From positions 2,170,001-2,234,000 of the forward strand of contig NC_007954.1 of NCBI RefSeq assembly GCF_000013765.1: a stretch of DNA of 64,000 bases. Reading direction: 5' to 3'. Under the pieces are notes generated by a model that did not search any database, was not told the origin of the DNA, and saw nothing but the letters and a program-made list of their open reading frames with translations. A program made the position numbers and the translations under genes. Below are positions 1 to 8,836 of the stretch, piece after piece. Numbering within the stretch: the stretch's first letter is position 1; the number at the start of each line of letters is the position of its first letter. This DNA is from Shewanella denitrificans OS217. GTDB lineage: Bacteria; Pseudomonadota; Gammaproteobacteria; Enterobacterales; Shewanellaceae.

Positions 1-743
1 GTGTGGTCGGCCAGTGTATTGAGCGCCTGATGATCAACAATAGTGATGTATTTCCCGTTGACGGCAATCATCTGCGCTTTTTGAAAACGCCCCAATAAGC
101 GGCTGATGGTTTCCACGGTCAAGCCCAGGTAATTACCTATGTCGCCGCGGGTCATGGAGAGGCGAAACTCATTAGGGGAGAAGCCGCGGTTAGCAAAGCG
201 GTTGGCTAATTTAGCAATAAAGGCGGCGAGACGTTCTTCGGCATTTTTCTTAGACAGCAATAAAATCATTTCTTGATCGCTGATAATTTCGTGACTCATC
301 AGGCGCATGATTTGCTGCCTAAGTTTAGGCATAGTGCCGGCTAGGCTATCTAAGGTATCGAAAGGAATTTCACAAATCATCGAGGTTTCAAGGGCTTCAG
401 CAAAACTTTGATGAGCCTGTTTATGAATGGCATCAAAGCCTATAACATCACCGGCTAAGTGAAAACCCGTGATCTGTTCATCACCTTGCTGAGTAATGGT
501 GTAACTCTTGATGGTGCCCGAGCGGATTGCATACAAGGACTTAAGGCCATCACCAGATTGAAACAGTTTATCGCCTTTTTGCACCGGCTTTTTCCGCTCT
601 ATGATGTTATCCAGTTCCTCAAGTTCATTGGCATTGAGGGTGAACGGGATACACAGCTCGGACATGCTGCAATCGTTACAATGTATAGCGCAGCCTGAGT
701 TAGCATTGCGGCTCGATTTTTTTGAAGTCACTATCATATCCAT
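1..743 (-). CDS. etrA: FNR-family oxygen-responsive regulator EtrA (C-terminus cut by window edge)
   Basis: This is the anaerobic Crp/FNR transcription factor of Shewanella. The frame opens with ATG at 743 and stays open to base 1, giving 247 codons, so only the last few residues are missing. The N-terminus carries GCAIHCNDC followed by a Cys at residue 31, matching the three N-terminal ligands of the FNR [4Fe-4S] cluster (Cys22, 25 and 31 here); a fourth lies in SMICEIPF near residue 124. A cyclic-nucleotide-binding-type beta roll follows, then a C-terminal HTH with [12 protein letters not shown], whose E..SR is the FNR recognition-helix signature. It sits directly downstream of the cbb3 oxidase assembly genes, and two FNR-type boxes occur in the cco promoter region (8154-8209). 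A second in-frame ATG lies at 737. Confidence 0.95.
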   Translation of the reverse strand, partial: MDMIVTSKKSSRNANSGCAIHCNDCSMSELCIPFTLNANELEELDNIIERKKPVQKGDKLFQSGDGLKSLYAIRSGTIKSYTITQQGDEQITGFHLAGDVIGFDAIHKQAHQSFAEALETSMICEIPFDTLDSLAGTMPKLRQQIMRLMSHEIISDQEMILLLSKKNAEERLAAFIAKLANRFANRGFSPNEFRLSMTRGDIGNYLGLTVETISRLLGRFQKAQMIAVNGKYITIVDHQALNTLADH

Positions 744-798
744 ACTCGATTTATGATTACTTAAGCTTCACCATAGTAAAACGAATGTTCACTCGTTG

Positions 799-1491
799 CT
801 AGCTTAGCTGCATTATGGCGATGTAAAGTGTTTGTATTCCAAATAAAATTAACAAACCGCCACTGGCTAAGCGTACGGCTTTTTTTTGAACCAGATTGGC
901 TAACGCTTTGGCGGCAAAGCCCGCTGACAATAATGCTGGTAAGGTGCCTAAGCCAAAACACAGCATGATAAGCGCGCCCTCAAGGGCATTGCCAGCAGCC
1001 ACCGACCAAGTCAAGGTGCTGTAGACTAAGCCGCAAGGCAGCCAGCCCCAGATCATGCCCGCCATCAGTGCTTCACGCTTGTGTTGTATGCGACTAAAGC
1101 GCTGGGTCAAGGGCGAAATGTAGCGCCAGACGTACTTGCCCAAGCCTTCAATCTTGGCAATTAAAAACCAAATTTTGGCAATATAAAGCCCCGTTAAGAT
1201 CATCATGACCCCAGCCAAAACCCGCAATAAGATAAGGTAGTTATCTATGGCAAACAGCTGACCTAGCATGGCGCTGCTGCCACCCACGAGTGCGCCCGCA
1301 AAGGCGTAGCTGGTTATCCTACCTAGGTTGTAACTGAGTAAAAATCCCAATTGATGGGACAAGAAATTACGGCCAGGGGCTGTGGGGATTGAGTTTGAAA
1401 ACAGTCCCACTAGGCCGCCACACATGCCAAAGCAGTGGGCGGCGCCCATCAAACCCACCAAAAAGGCACCCAATAAACTAAATTCAATCAC
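799..1491 (-). CDS. TauE/SafE (DsbD-like) membrane protein of the cbb3 cluster
   Basis: This is a polytopic membrane protein of about 230 residues with six or more hydrophobic segments. Near the N-terminus it has the motif AAHCFGMCGG, typical of the family annotated as sulfite exporter TauE/SafE or cytochrome-biogenesis-like transmembrane proteins. That family commonly follows ccoS in cbb3 clusters. The conserved Cys/His/Met suggests a metal- or thiol-related role in oxidase maturation, but the function is not established. The GTG at 1491 is preferred because it places the start just inside the end of ccoS (8 bp overlap) and the protein then begins with a typical membrane segment. ATG 1509 or 1533 would extend it into a non-hydrophobic leader. 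Confidence 0.8.
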   Translation of the reverse strand: MIEFSLLGAFLVGLMGAAHCFGMCGGLVGLFSNSIPTAPGRNFLSHQLGFLLSYNLGRITSYAFAGALVGGSSAMLGQLFAIDNYLILLRVLAGVMMILTGLYIAKIWFLIAKIEGLGKYVWRYISPLTQRFSRIQHKREALMAGMIWGWLPCGLVYSTLTWSVAAGNALEGALIMLCFGLGTLPALLSAGFAAKALANLVQKKAVRLASGGLLILFGIQTLYIAIMQLS

Positions 1492-1753
1492 GTTTGGGCG
1501 CTTTCCCATCAATGCTAATCTGAATCTTGGCATTATCTGCTGTAAGGTTAGCGGCAGCGTCTTGAATGTCTTGATTTACCAAGGGCGTCGCCGGATTAGC
1601 GGCAGATTTTTTAACATCATCATCAAACAAAATTGATACGCTCTGGCGGTCTAAATCGTCAAATTGTTCTGATTTTACTGCCCAAAAGAACACGGCCACA
1701 GCGATAGCCACAAATAGCATGGCAATAGGGATCAACACATAAATGATGCTCAT
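1484..1753 (-). CDS. ccoS: cbb3-type cytochrome oxidase assembly protein CcoS
   Basis: This small single-span membrane protein (89 residues) has one N-terminal helix (about residues 3-25), then KSEQFDDLD and a stretch with SILFDDD, the usual CcoS signature. CcoS is needed for cofactor insertion into the CcoN subunit of cbb3 oxidase. It overlaps the end of ccoI by 4 bp and its own stop overlaps the following membrane-protein gene, so all three are translationally linked. The C-terminal tail after about residue 50 is longer than in minimal CcoS proteins and is low in complexity. The gene order fixH-ccoI-ccoS supports the assignment. Confidence 0.93.
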   Translation of the reverse strand: MSIIYVLIPIAMLFVAIAVAVFFWAVKSEQFDDLDRQSVSILFDDDVKKSAANPATPLVNQDIQDAAANLTADNAKIQISIDGKAPKRD

Positions 1754-4191
1754 AATTTTATCCTAAGGAGTCGCAGGCTGTTGCTGACGACCAGAATGGA
1801 GCTTAATGACATGCCAAGGGCGGCGATATAGGGCGGCACATGGCCTGTGACCGCAAGGGGTAAAATCAATAGGTTATAGCCAAAAGCCCAGAATAAATTC
1901 TGTTTAATAATAGCATTGGCTTTTTTCGCCACCTTGATGGCATCGTTGAAGCGGGATAAATGATCCCCAAGTAAAATCAGATCGGCACTGTTTTTGGCAA
2001 TCGCGCTGCCACTGCCCATGGCGACCGACAAGTAAGCCCCCGCCAGCACAGGCGCATCATTAATGCCATCACCAAACATGGCGGTATTGTGACTGAGTTG
2101 CAATTGGTTAATTAACGTCAGTTTATCTTGGGGCTTTTGTTCGGCATATACTTGATGAATACCTAAGGTATGCCCTAAGGCATTGACATGACTTAAGCTG
2201 TCTCCGCTGGCAATGCAGACCTGAATATTGGCCTGTTGCAGTGCCTCAACCGCCTGTTTTGCATCGCTACGCACTTCATCCTGTATTGGTATACTGGCAA
2301 TGAGACGGCCATTTTGACTCAGCCAAACACAGGGAGAAGTATCGGGAGTGGGTTTAGTGTTATCAGTTGTTTGGCTGTCACTTGCTGTAAGGCTCATATT
2401 GCCTTGAACGAATGCTTTAACACCTATTCGATATACTTGACCTTGTACTTTGCCTTCAATGCCTTGAGCCACAAAATGGGCTATCTCTGTAGCAATCACA
2501 TTAGGGTCATAATGCCGACTAAAAGCCAGCGCAATAGGGTGTAATGAACCCGCCTCCAATGCAGCGGCTATGGCTAGCATCTGCTTCTCAGTGAGCACGT
2601 CGCCCTTGTTTTGCTGCGGATCAATAATGCTTAGCGCACCTAAGGCGATATGCCCTCGAGTTAAAGTGCCGGTTTTGTCGAATACGACTTGTTCTATGCT
2701 GGCAAGCTTTTCAAATACGCCGGCTTTACGAGTGATGATGCCTAAACGAGTAAAAATAGCCGTAGCGCAAGTGACTGCGGTTGGGGTGGCTAATGCCAAA
2801 GCGCAGGGGCAGGTGGCCACAAGGACAGATAAGGTCACCCAAAACGCATCATCTGGGGAGATTTGTAGCCAGACTAAATACGTGATTAACGCCGTGGTTA
2901 AGATGGTGGCTGAGAAATAACGGGCCAATTTATCCACCATAAAAGCGATGGCAGGCTTATTTGCCGCAGCGATTTCCTGCAGGCGAATGATTTCCGCCAC
3001 CAGTTGATCTTGCCCAAGGGCGGTCACTCTCACTTGCAGAGGTTGCTCAACATTGAGGGTGCCCGCAAACACAGGGCAATCCAGATTTTTATCCACCGGC
3101 ATTTGCTCGCCAGTGAGCATAGCTTCGTTGGCGCTTGAACTGCCATCAATCACCACCCCATCGGCGGCGAAGGCATCCCCAGGACGCACCAGAATGATGT
3201 CCCCTAAGCGTAAACTTTTCGCAGGGATTTCTGTCTGTTGATTGCCATCGAGACGTAAAGCGGTGAGCGGCACGAGTTTATGCAAATTATTACTGCTAAT
3301 ACTGGCGCGTCTTCGCGCATTTTGCTCAAAATAGCGCCCCAGCAATAAGAAGAAGGTAAACATGGATACAGATTCAAAATACACTTCACCTGTACCATTG
3401 ATAGTCGCGACACAACTGGCGGTAAAGGCACCGCCAATGGCGATAGACACAGAAACATCCATATTGAGTTTGCCGCTAAGCAGGCTGCGAAGGGCACTAA
3501 AATAGAAAGGCTGCGCCGAATAAAGCACCACAGGGGCGGCAAAAATCATGCTGACCCAACGAAAGTAATCACGAATAGCCTCATCGAGATCCCTAAAGTA
3601 GCCAGTGTATAACGCCAAGGCAAACATCATCACCTGCATGGTAGCAAAACCCGCTAAGCCTAATCGCAGTAAAAAGGTGCGGCTGTCTTTATGATGCTGC
3701 TTCTCTTGCTCGTCTTGCTGATACGGCGCGGCTTGATAACCAATTTGACTAATTTGAGTCAAGATTTCACTCAGTTTAACCTGGCTGTTGTCCCAGCTTA
3801 TCATGGCCCTTTGAGTGGTTGAGTTAACCAATACCTTGGCAATACCTTCAATGGGGGACAATCTGTGTTCGATAAGCCAGGCACAGGCGGCGCAGCTCAT
3901 GCCCGTGATGGTTAACGAGGTCGTGCTTAATATATCCTGCTGATGGACAAAATCTTGCTGTACTTCGGCTAAGTCGTAGGCACTAAAATGGGACAGCTGC
4001 TCAGGCACTAAGCCTGTCTGCTTCATGCCAGGTTCACTGCGATATTGATAGTAGCTCATGAGCCCCGCATCCATGATCGCCTGAGACACGGCTTGGCAGC
4101 CAGGGCAGCACATAGGCTGCGCAGTACCATTAATTTGGGTATACAAAGGCACCTGAATAAAAGGTTCAGCACAATGAAAGCAGCGGTTCAT
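1750..4191 (-). CDS. ccoI: Copper-exporting P1B-type ATPase CcoI/FixI
   Basis: This 813-residue P-type ATPase supplies copper for assembly of cbb3 oxidase. In order it has an N-terminal Cys cluster (CFHC, then CCPGC near residue 30), a heavy-metal-associated domain with GMSCAACAW near residue 100, membrane helices, an actuator domain with TGEQMP, the CPC metal-site motif in CPCALALATP near residue 460, the phosphorylation motif DKTGTLT near residue 504, the HP motif in GSLHPIA, and the hinge motif GDGINDAP near residue 707. The N-terminal extra Cys region is typical of CcoI/FixI rather than CopA. It lies 3 bp downstream of fixH and overlaps ccoS. Confidence 0.96.
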   Translation of the reverse strand: MNRCFHCAEPFIQVPLYTQINGTAQPMCCPGCQAVSQAIMDAGLMSYYQYRSEPGMKQTGLVPEQLSHFSAYDLAEVQQDFVHQQDILSTTSLTITGMSCAACAWLIEHRLSPIEGIAKVLVNSTTQRAMISWDNSQVKLSEILTQISQIGYQAAPYQQDEQEKQHHKDSRTFLLRLGLAGFATMQVMMFALALYTGYFRDLDEAIRDYFRWVSMIFAAPVVLYSAQPFYFSALRSLLSGKLNMDVSVSIAIGGAFTASCVATINGTGEVYFESVSMFTFFLLLGRYFEQNARRRASISSNNLHKLVPLTALRLDGNQQTEIPAKSLRLGDIILVRPGDAFAADGVVIDGSSSANEAMLTGEQMPVDKNLDCPVFAGTLNVEQPLQVRVTALGQDQLVAEIIRLQEIAAANKPAIAFMVDKLARYFSATILTTALITYLVWLQISPDDAFWVTLSVLVATCPCALALATPTAVTCATAIFTRLGIITRKAGVFEKLASIEQVVFDKTGTLTRGHIALGALSIIDPQQNKGDVLTEKQMLAIAAALEAGSLHPIALAFSRHYDPNVIATEIAHFVAQGIEGKVQGQVYRIGVKAFVQGNMSLTASDSQTTDNTKPTPDTSPCVWLSQNGRLIASIPIQDEVRSDAKQAVEALQQANIQVCIASGDSLSHVNALGHTLGIHQVYAEQKPQDKLTLINQLQLSHNTAMFGDGINDAPVLAGAYLSVAMGSGSAIAKNSADLILLGDHLSRFNDAIKVAKKANAIIKQNLFWAFGYNLLILPLAVTGHVPPYIAALGMSLSSILVVSNSLRLLRIKL

Positions 4192-4194
4192 GGT

Positions 4195-4671
4195 TTATTG
4201 CAGCCAGTATTCAGTTTTTTCGGAGAAGTTTACCCTTTGCTGAATGCGCCATTGGCTGTCAAAACTTTCTAATTTAACTTCCCAGGTGCCTGTGATGTTC
4301 TCTGGTAATTGAATGCGATAATGGTAATTGGCATCCGCTGTGGCGAGCAGTTTGAAATCTTTAGCTTCTATGGTGGGGTGGAATAGCTCAAAATTGAGCG
4401 CTGCCTGATAAGCCGGGCCGCCTTCTTGACTCAGCACTAAACTATTGCCTTCCTTGGTGATTAAGAATTTAATGCCTAAATGTTTGGCTTGCTTGATTTT
4501 ACGCAAGTCCATATTGATGGCTTTACCATCTTTGTAATAATCGTCTTTAACGAGGGAGTCTGAGTTAGTAATGGCGATATACAGGGTAGATAAACTGGCT
4601 ACGACGGCACACAGTGGCAGTACGATTAAAAACCAGGGCCAGAACTGCTTATACCAAGGGGGAGTCGACAT
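4195..4671 (-). CDS. ccoH: FixH-family protein (CcoH)
   Basis: This protein of about 158 residues has one N-terminal transmembrane helix (FWPWFLIVLPLCAVVA) and a periplasmic beta-rich domain. It includes KDDYYKDGKAIN near residue 45, the FixH/CcoH signature. FixH proteins take part in maturation or stability of the cbb3 oxidase together with the copper ATPase. The ATG at 4671 is chosen because GGAATCAAAG just upstream is a fair ribosome-binding site and the hydrophobic anchor starts soon after. An upstream ATG at 4704 would add 11 residues that look unlike the family. Confidence 0.9.
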   Translation of the reverse strand: MSTPPWYKQFWPWFLIVLPLCAVVASLSTLYIAITNSDSLVKDDYYKDGKAINMDLRKIKQAKHLGIKFLITKEGNSLVLSQEGGPAYQAALNFELFHPTIEAKDFKLLATADANYHYRIQLPENITGTWEVKLESFDSQWRIQQRVNFSEKTEYWLQ

Positions 4672-4738
4672 CTTTGATTCCAAAATAAGGGGGTAAAACG
4701 GCACGCCAATATTAACGTGATTGCACTAAATAATCATC

Positions 4739-4770
4739 TTAAAAAAAAGGCCCCGAAGTCGAGGCCTTTA
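4739..4770 (-). terminator. Rho-independent terminator after ccoP
   Basis: Read on the minus strand, GGCCTCGACTTCGGGGCC forms a compact hairpin that is followed at once by a run of eight T. It lies 17 bases past the ccoP stop codon, so it ends the ccoNOQP transcript. The fixH-ccoI-ccoS genes then depend on readthrough or their own promoter. Confidence 0.9.
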
Positions 4771-4786
4771 TTTCAATCGTTAATCA

Positions 4787-5743
4787 CTATTTGTTTGATA
4801 AGCTATAAACATACGCTGTGATAACGTGGACTTTCTCTTCGCCAAGAATGGTTTTCCATGCAGGCATAACACCGGCACGACCATTCTTAATTGACTCCAT
4901 TAGGATACCTTTACTGCCGCCGTAAAGATAAACATTATCGGCTAAGTTAGGCGCACCCATGAACTTGTTACCACTGCCATCCATGCCGTGACAGGCAAAA
5001 CAGCCCTTCATGAAGGTACCTTGGCCTTGAGTGGCTTTGGCTTCATCATGCTCTCGCCCTGAAAGCTTAACCAAGTATTCGGCTAAGGCATCAAGTTCGC
5101 TGTCATCGATAGGTAAGCCACCTTTAGGCGGCATCATACCGTTACGGCCATTCATGATGCTGGTTTTAATGGTGGCCAAGTCGCCACCATATAACCAATC
5201 GCCGTCAGTTAGGTTAGGGAAACCGTTACTGCCGCGCGCATCTGAGCCGTGACACTGAGCACAGTTTTGCAAGAACAAACGACCACCGACTTTCAGTGCT
5301 TTCTCGTTCTTGACTAACTCTTCCAATGGCGTTTCAGCATAGGCTTTGAAAATAGGGCCATATTTAGCGTCAGCATGCTCTATTTCACGGTCGTATTGAG
5401 ACAAGACGCCCGCTTCTTTAGCCGCGATAACCGCAGCTTTAGATTCTTCCATAGAACGCACACTCTGGTTTGAGCTGGTCCAGCCAAATAGGCCTTTGTA
5501 GCTACCCAAACCTGGATACATGGCTAAATAGATTAACCCGAAAACGATAGTAATGTAGAACATGTACGACCACCACTTAGGCAGTGGATTGTTCAGCTCT
5601 TCAATACCATCGAAGGTATGCCCCATGGACGCGCCTTCTTCAATCCCTGTGTCGTTTTTATTACAAAAACGCAGCAGTACGACGCAAGCGAAAATCACAA
5701 ACAGTGATAATACACTGATCCAAATAGTCCAGAAGTTACTCAT
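4787..5743 (-). CDS. ccoP: cbb3-type cytochrome c oxidase, diheme subunit III (CcoP)
   Basis: This 318-residue membrane-anchored diheme cytochrome c passes electrons into the CcoO-CcoN core. Two hydrophobic segments lie in the first 85 residues, with the conserved NNPLPKWW before the second. They are followed by two cytochrome c domains with heme-attachment motifs CAQCHG and CFACHG, each with a later Met-containing ligand loop (GMMPPKG and GVMPAW). The length is normal. It overlaps the ccoQ stop by one base and is the last gene before the terminator. Confidence 0.97.
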   Translation of the reverse strand: MSNFWTIWISVLSLFVIFACVVLLRFCNKNDTGIEEGASMGHTFDGIEELNNPLPKWWSYMFYITIVFGLIYLAMYPGLGSYKGLFGWTSSNQSVRSMEESKAAVIAAKEAGVLSQYDREIEHADAKYGPIFKAYAETPLEELVKNEKALKVGGRLFLQNCAQCHGSDARGSNGFPNLTDGDWLYGGDLATIKTSIMNGRNGMMPPKGGLPIDDSELDALAEYLVKLSGREHDEAKATQGQGTFMKGCFACHGMDGSGNKFMGAPNLADNVYLYGGSKGILMESIKNGRAGVMPAWKTILGEEKVHVITAYVYSLSNK

Positions 5744-5919
5744 TATTTTTGCTCTCCTGAGTCCTTCGTATCCTGAGGTTTTTCATCATCAGAAAACACC
5801 AGGTTAGCCGCTTCATCAAATTGTTTATGACGACGCGAGCTATAAGCCCAAGCAAATATACCGACGAAGGTCACCATTACAATGATGGTTAAAATGCCTT
5901 GCAAGGTTCCGTAATCCAT
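5743..5919 (-). CDS. ccoQ: cbb3-type cytochrome oxidase small subunit CcoQ
   Basis: This small subunit of 58 residues has a single membrane helix (about residues 8-28) and then the typical SSRRHKQFDEAA segment with an acidic tail. CcoQ stabilises the interaction of CcoP with the CcoNO core. The start at 5919 (MDYGTLQG) is taken because AAGGGG stands just upstream. A longer reading to 5967 would run into the ccoO coding end and lacks family character. Confidence 0.93.
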   Translation of the reverse strand: MDYGTLQGILTIIVMVTFVGIFAWAYSSRRHKQFDEAANLVFSDDEKPQDTKDSGEQK

Positions 5920-5929
5920 ATATTGCCCC

Positions 5930-6544
5930 TTATTTGAGTGCATGACCCAAAGATTGAAGGTAAGCAATCAAGGCTTGCATCTCTGTTTTACCTTCAACTG
6001 CTTTTTGCGCACCAGCAATCTCTTTATCTGTATACAGATTATGAGTTGGATGGAGCTTGCGTAAGATGTCCATCTTAGCGCCAGTCAACTCGCCATCTAA
6101 GGTATTTTCCAATAACCAAGGGAAGGCGGGCATGTTTGACTGTGGCACAACGGCGCGGGGATCAGTTAAATGAACCTCATGCCATTTGTCGCTGTAACGG
6201 CCACCCACACGGGCTAAATCAGGACCTGTACGTTTAGAGCCCCACTGGAACGGGTGATCCCAAACGGACTCCCCAGCAACAGAATAGTGACCATAACGCT
6301 CAGTCTCTGCTCGCAGTGGACGGATCATCTGGCTGTGACAGTTATAGCAACCTTCACGAATATAGATGTCACGGCCTTCAATTTGCAGGGCAGTGTAAGG
6401 GATCTGGCCTTCAATTGGCTGAGTAGTGTCTTTTTGAAACAGCAGTGGAGTGATCTGCACTAAACCACCAAAACTAATGGCGATTACAGTGAATATGGCC
6501 AATAGCCCGATATTCTTTTCAATGACTTCATGATTAAACTTCAT
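5930..6544 (-). CDS. ccoO: cbb3-type cytochrome c oxidase, monoheme subunit II (CcoO)
   Basis: This 204-residue monoheme cytochrome c is anchored by an N-terminal helix (about residues 12-32). The heme site CYNCHSQ is followed by [13 protein letters not shown], a near-invariant CcoO stretch, and SNMPAFPW supplies the Met ligand region. It carries electrons from CcoP to the CcoN active site. It lies 11 bp after ccoN and 10 bp before ccoQ. Confidence 0.97.
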   Translation of the reverse strand: MKFNHEVIEKNIGLLAIFTVIAISFGGLVQITPLLFQKDTTQPIEGQIPYTALQIEGRDIYIREGCYNCHSQMIRPLRAETERYGHYSVAGESVWDHPFQWGSKRTGPDLARVGGRYSDKWHEVHLTDPRAVVPQSNMPAFPWLLENTLDGELTGAKMDILRKLHPTHNLYTDKEIAGAQKAVEGKTEMQALIAYLQSLGHALK

Positions 6545-6555
6545 CGGTTGGCTCC

Positions 6556-7989
6556 TTAAGCTGCTTCATCTGGGATGGCAGGCAATGAATCTTTCTCAGC
6601 GTTAACGGTTTTAATCACGTTATACGCCATTAAGAACATGCCAGTTAAGAAGAACACACCACCTAGGAAGCGCACGAAGTAGAACGGATAAGACGCTTCT
6701 AAGCTTTCAACAAAGCTATAGGTTAATGTACCGTCGGCATTCACTGCACGCCACATCAGACCTTGCATCACACCCGATATCCACATAGAGACGATATAAA
6801 GCACAGTACCGATAGTCGCTAACCAGAAATGCACGTTCACAAGATTCGAGCTGTACATGCGGCCATGGCCAAATAGCACAGGAATTAAGTGGTATAACGA
6901 ACCGATAGACACCATAGCAACCCAGCCTAGCGCGCCTGAGTGTACGTGTCCTATGGTCCAATCCGTGTAATGAGATAAGGCGTTTACTGTCTTGATTGCC
7001 ATCATTGGGCCTTCGAAGGTAGACATACCATAGAAAGACAATGAGACCACTAAGAAACGCAACACAGGATCGGTACGCAGTTTATGCCATGCACCGGATA
7101 AGGTCATGATACCGTTAATCATCCCGCCCCACGAAGGTGCGAATAGAATTAACGACATCACCATACCTAAAGACTGAGTCCAGTCAGGCAGCGCAGTGTA
7201 ATGTAAGTGGTGAGGACCGGCCCAAATGTACAGGGCAATCAAGGCCCAGAAGTGGACGATGGATAAACGGTAAGAGTACACAGGACGACCCGCTTGCTTA
7301 GGCACGAAGTAATACATCATGCCCAAGAAGCCCGCTGTCAGTAAGAAACCTACTGCATTATGGCCGTACCACCACTGTACCATGGCATCAACAGCGCCAG
7401 AGTAGAGGGAGTAAGACTTAGTCATACTCACAGGCACTGCCATGGAGTTAACGATATGCAATACGGCAACGGTAATGATAAAACCACCAAAGAACCAGTT
7501 CGCCACATAAATGTGTGAGGTGGTACGTTTGATAATAGTGCCGAAGAACACTATGGCATAGCTGACCCAGACGAGTGCGATGGCGATATCAATCGGCCAT
7601 TCTAGCTCGGCATATTCTTTACCTTGGGTGAAACCCATAGGTAAGGAGATAGCAGCTGATATAATAATGGCTTGCCAGCCCCAGAAGGTGAATGCAGCTA
7701 ATTTAGGTGCAAACAAACGGGTTTGACAAGTGCGTTGTACGACATAGTAAGAGGTTGCGAAAAGGGCTGAAGTGCCGAACGCGAAAATCACCGCATTGGT
7801 ATGTAATGGTCGCAAGCGACTAAAGGTTAACCAAGGGGTTTCGAAGTTCAGCTGTGGCCAGATTAACTGGGCCGCAATCAATACACCTACGGCCATACCA
7901 AAAATACCCCACAAGACTGTGGTTAGGGCAAACTGGCGGACGACGGTGTAATTGTAATCAGCGCCTGTAGGCTGGGAATGGTTCATCAT
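6556..7989 (-). CDS. ccoN: cbb3-type cytochrome c oxidase, catalytic subunit I (CcoN)
   Basis: This 477-residue, about 12-helix heme-copper oxidase core reduces O2 at high affinity in the inner membrane. The sequence shows the expected His ligand regions: [13 protein letters not shown] in helix 2, [10 protein letters not shown] for CuB, PHHLHY, and [11 protein letters not shown] for the hemes. It is the first gene of ccoNOQP. The two FNR-type boxes about 170-220 bp upstream fit oxygen control by the nearby EtrA. A leader with an imperfect hairpin (GTAAAGT/ACTTTAC, 8025-8041) precedes the start codon. Confidence 0.97.
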   Translation of the reverse strand: MMNHSQPTGADYNYTVVRQFALTTVLWGIFGMAVGVLIAAQLIWPQLNFETPWLTFSRLRPLHTNAVIFAFGTSALFATSYYVVQRTCQTRLFAPKLAAFTFWGWQAIIISAAISLPMGFTQGKEYAELEWPIDIAIALVWVSYAIVFFGTIIKRTTSHIYVANWFFGGFIITVAVLHIVNSMAVPVSMTKSYSLYSGAVDAMVQWWYGHNAVGFLLTAGFLGMMYYFVPKQAGRPVYSYRLSIVHFWALIALYIWAGPHHLHYTALPDWTQSLGMVMSLILFAPSWGGMINGIMTLSGAWHKLRTDPVLRFLVVSLSFYGMSTFEGPMMAIKTVNALSHYTDWTIGHVHSGALGWVAMVSIGSLYHLIPVLFGHGRMYSSNLVNVHFWLATIGTVLYIVSMWISGVMQGLMWRAVNADGTLTYSFVESLEASYPFYFVRFLGGVFFLTGMFLMAYNVIKTVNAEKDSLPAIPDEAA

Positions 7990-8153
7990 AATGCTTCCAC
8001 GGCTTATTACTTTTTTTAGTTATAGTAAAGTGAAACTTTACCTGTTTGGGTGACAATCGGTTAAAAATAATGCGTCTAGCGTCGATTTTTATTACTTTTT
8101 GTCAAGGTGTTACCTCACGAAGATGACTCTATCATGAAGAAACGCAATGATAC

Positions 8154-8167
8154 TTGAGCTACATCAA
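8154..8167. promoter_or_regulatory. FNR/EtrA-type box 1
   Basis: TTGAGCTACATCAA matches the FNR consensus TTGAT-N4-ATCAA at 9 of 10 defined positions. Its centre is 41-42 bp upstream of a possible ccoN start site near 8119, which has TAGAGT on the minus strand (8131-8126) as a -10. This spacing is that of a class II FNR-activated promoter reading into ccoN. The start site is inferred. Confidence 0.65.
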
Positions 8168-8195
8168 AAAAGATACTCGCAAGCAGTGGTGAAAG

Positions 8196-8209
8196 TTGAT
8201 CTGGATCAA
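8196..8209. promoter_or_regulatory. FNR/EtrA-type box 2 (perfect consensus)
   Basis: TTGATCTGGATCAA is a perfect match to the FNR consensus. Its centre is exactly 42 bp from that of box 1. It lies in the divergent region between ccoN and the lipoprotein gene at 8255, so it could serve either gene. A class II start site toward 8255 would fall inside the ribosome-binding site, so action toward ccoN, or a different geometry, is more likely. Confidence 0.8.
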
Positions 8210-8254
8210 GCTCTCAAACATAATGTTACAAAATGCGATTAAAGGTTAAACCTC

Positions 8255-8773
8255 ATGTGTACTTTAAAGTTAGCAGTTCCTTTATTACTAATTATCAATC
8301 TATTACAAGCATGCCAGCCGGATAATAGTACCAAGGTAACGGGGGCAATTGACGAGCCGAAAACGGCAATCGCGCCGCAGGATTTAACCCAGATGCAAGC
8401 AAGCACACTGCCAGAGTCTAGTGTGGATCTGACGCTTTGCCAGTTTAGTCAAGGTCAGTGCCAATTAGACCTGGCAGGTCTCAAGCTCGCCCTTGAACTC
8501 ACCCCAAGCCATGCGCCAAGTGAAACGCCCCTTGCGGTTAAACTCACCAGTTCTGAAGCTATCGCTGATGTCAGTATACGATTAGAGGGACGGGACATGT
8601 TTATGGGGATGATCCCCGTCAAGGTGCAAGGTGTTTCTAGCACTGAGTACCAAGGGGATTTCATCTATGGTTCTTGCAGCAGTCACTACATGGTGTGGCG
8701 CTTATTTATCAGCGTTAATCATCAAGGCAGCACTAAATCAGGCTATATCGATTTTCTGGCAGACAATGAATAG
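8255..8773 (+). CDS. Hypothetical lipoprotein divergent from the cco operon
   Basis: This 172-residue protein has a lipoprotein signal peptide: a hydrophobic stretch ends in LLQAC, with the lipid-modified Cys at residue 20. The mature part has several Cys (LTLCQFSQGQC, then YGSCSSHYMVW) and a Met-rich GRDMFMGMIPV stretch, so a redox or metal-binding role near the oxidase is possible but not shown. I do not recognise a named family. It starts 265 bp from ccoN in a divergent arrangement, sharing a region with two FNR boxes. The start ATG has AAAGG upstream. Confidence 0.75.
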   Translation: MCTLKLAVPLLLIINLLQACQPDNSTKVTGAIDEPKTAIAPQDLTQMQASTLPESSVDLTLCQFSQGQCQLDLAGLKLALELTPSHAPSETPLAVKLTSSEAIADVSIRLEGRDMFMGMIPVKVQGVSSTEYQGDFIYGSCSSHYMVWRLFISVNHQGSTKSGYIDFLADNE

Positions 8774-8836
8774 AGGGCAACGCTTATCGCCGCAGATAAT
8801 CAACTAAGGTATTCATAATGATAACTCACTGTCATG

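Noticed and set aside
8025..8041. GTAAAGT/ACTTTAC hairpin in the ccoN leader as a riboswitch or attenuator
   Set aside because: It is a single short stem with no alternative structure or T-run visible, so no regulatory RNA can be claimed.
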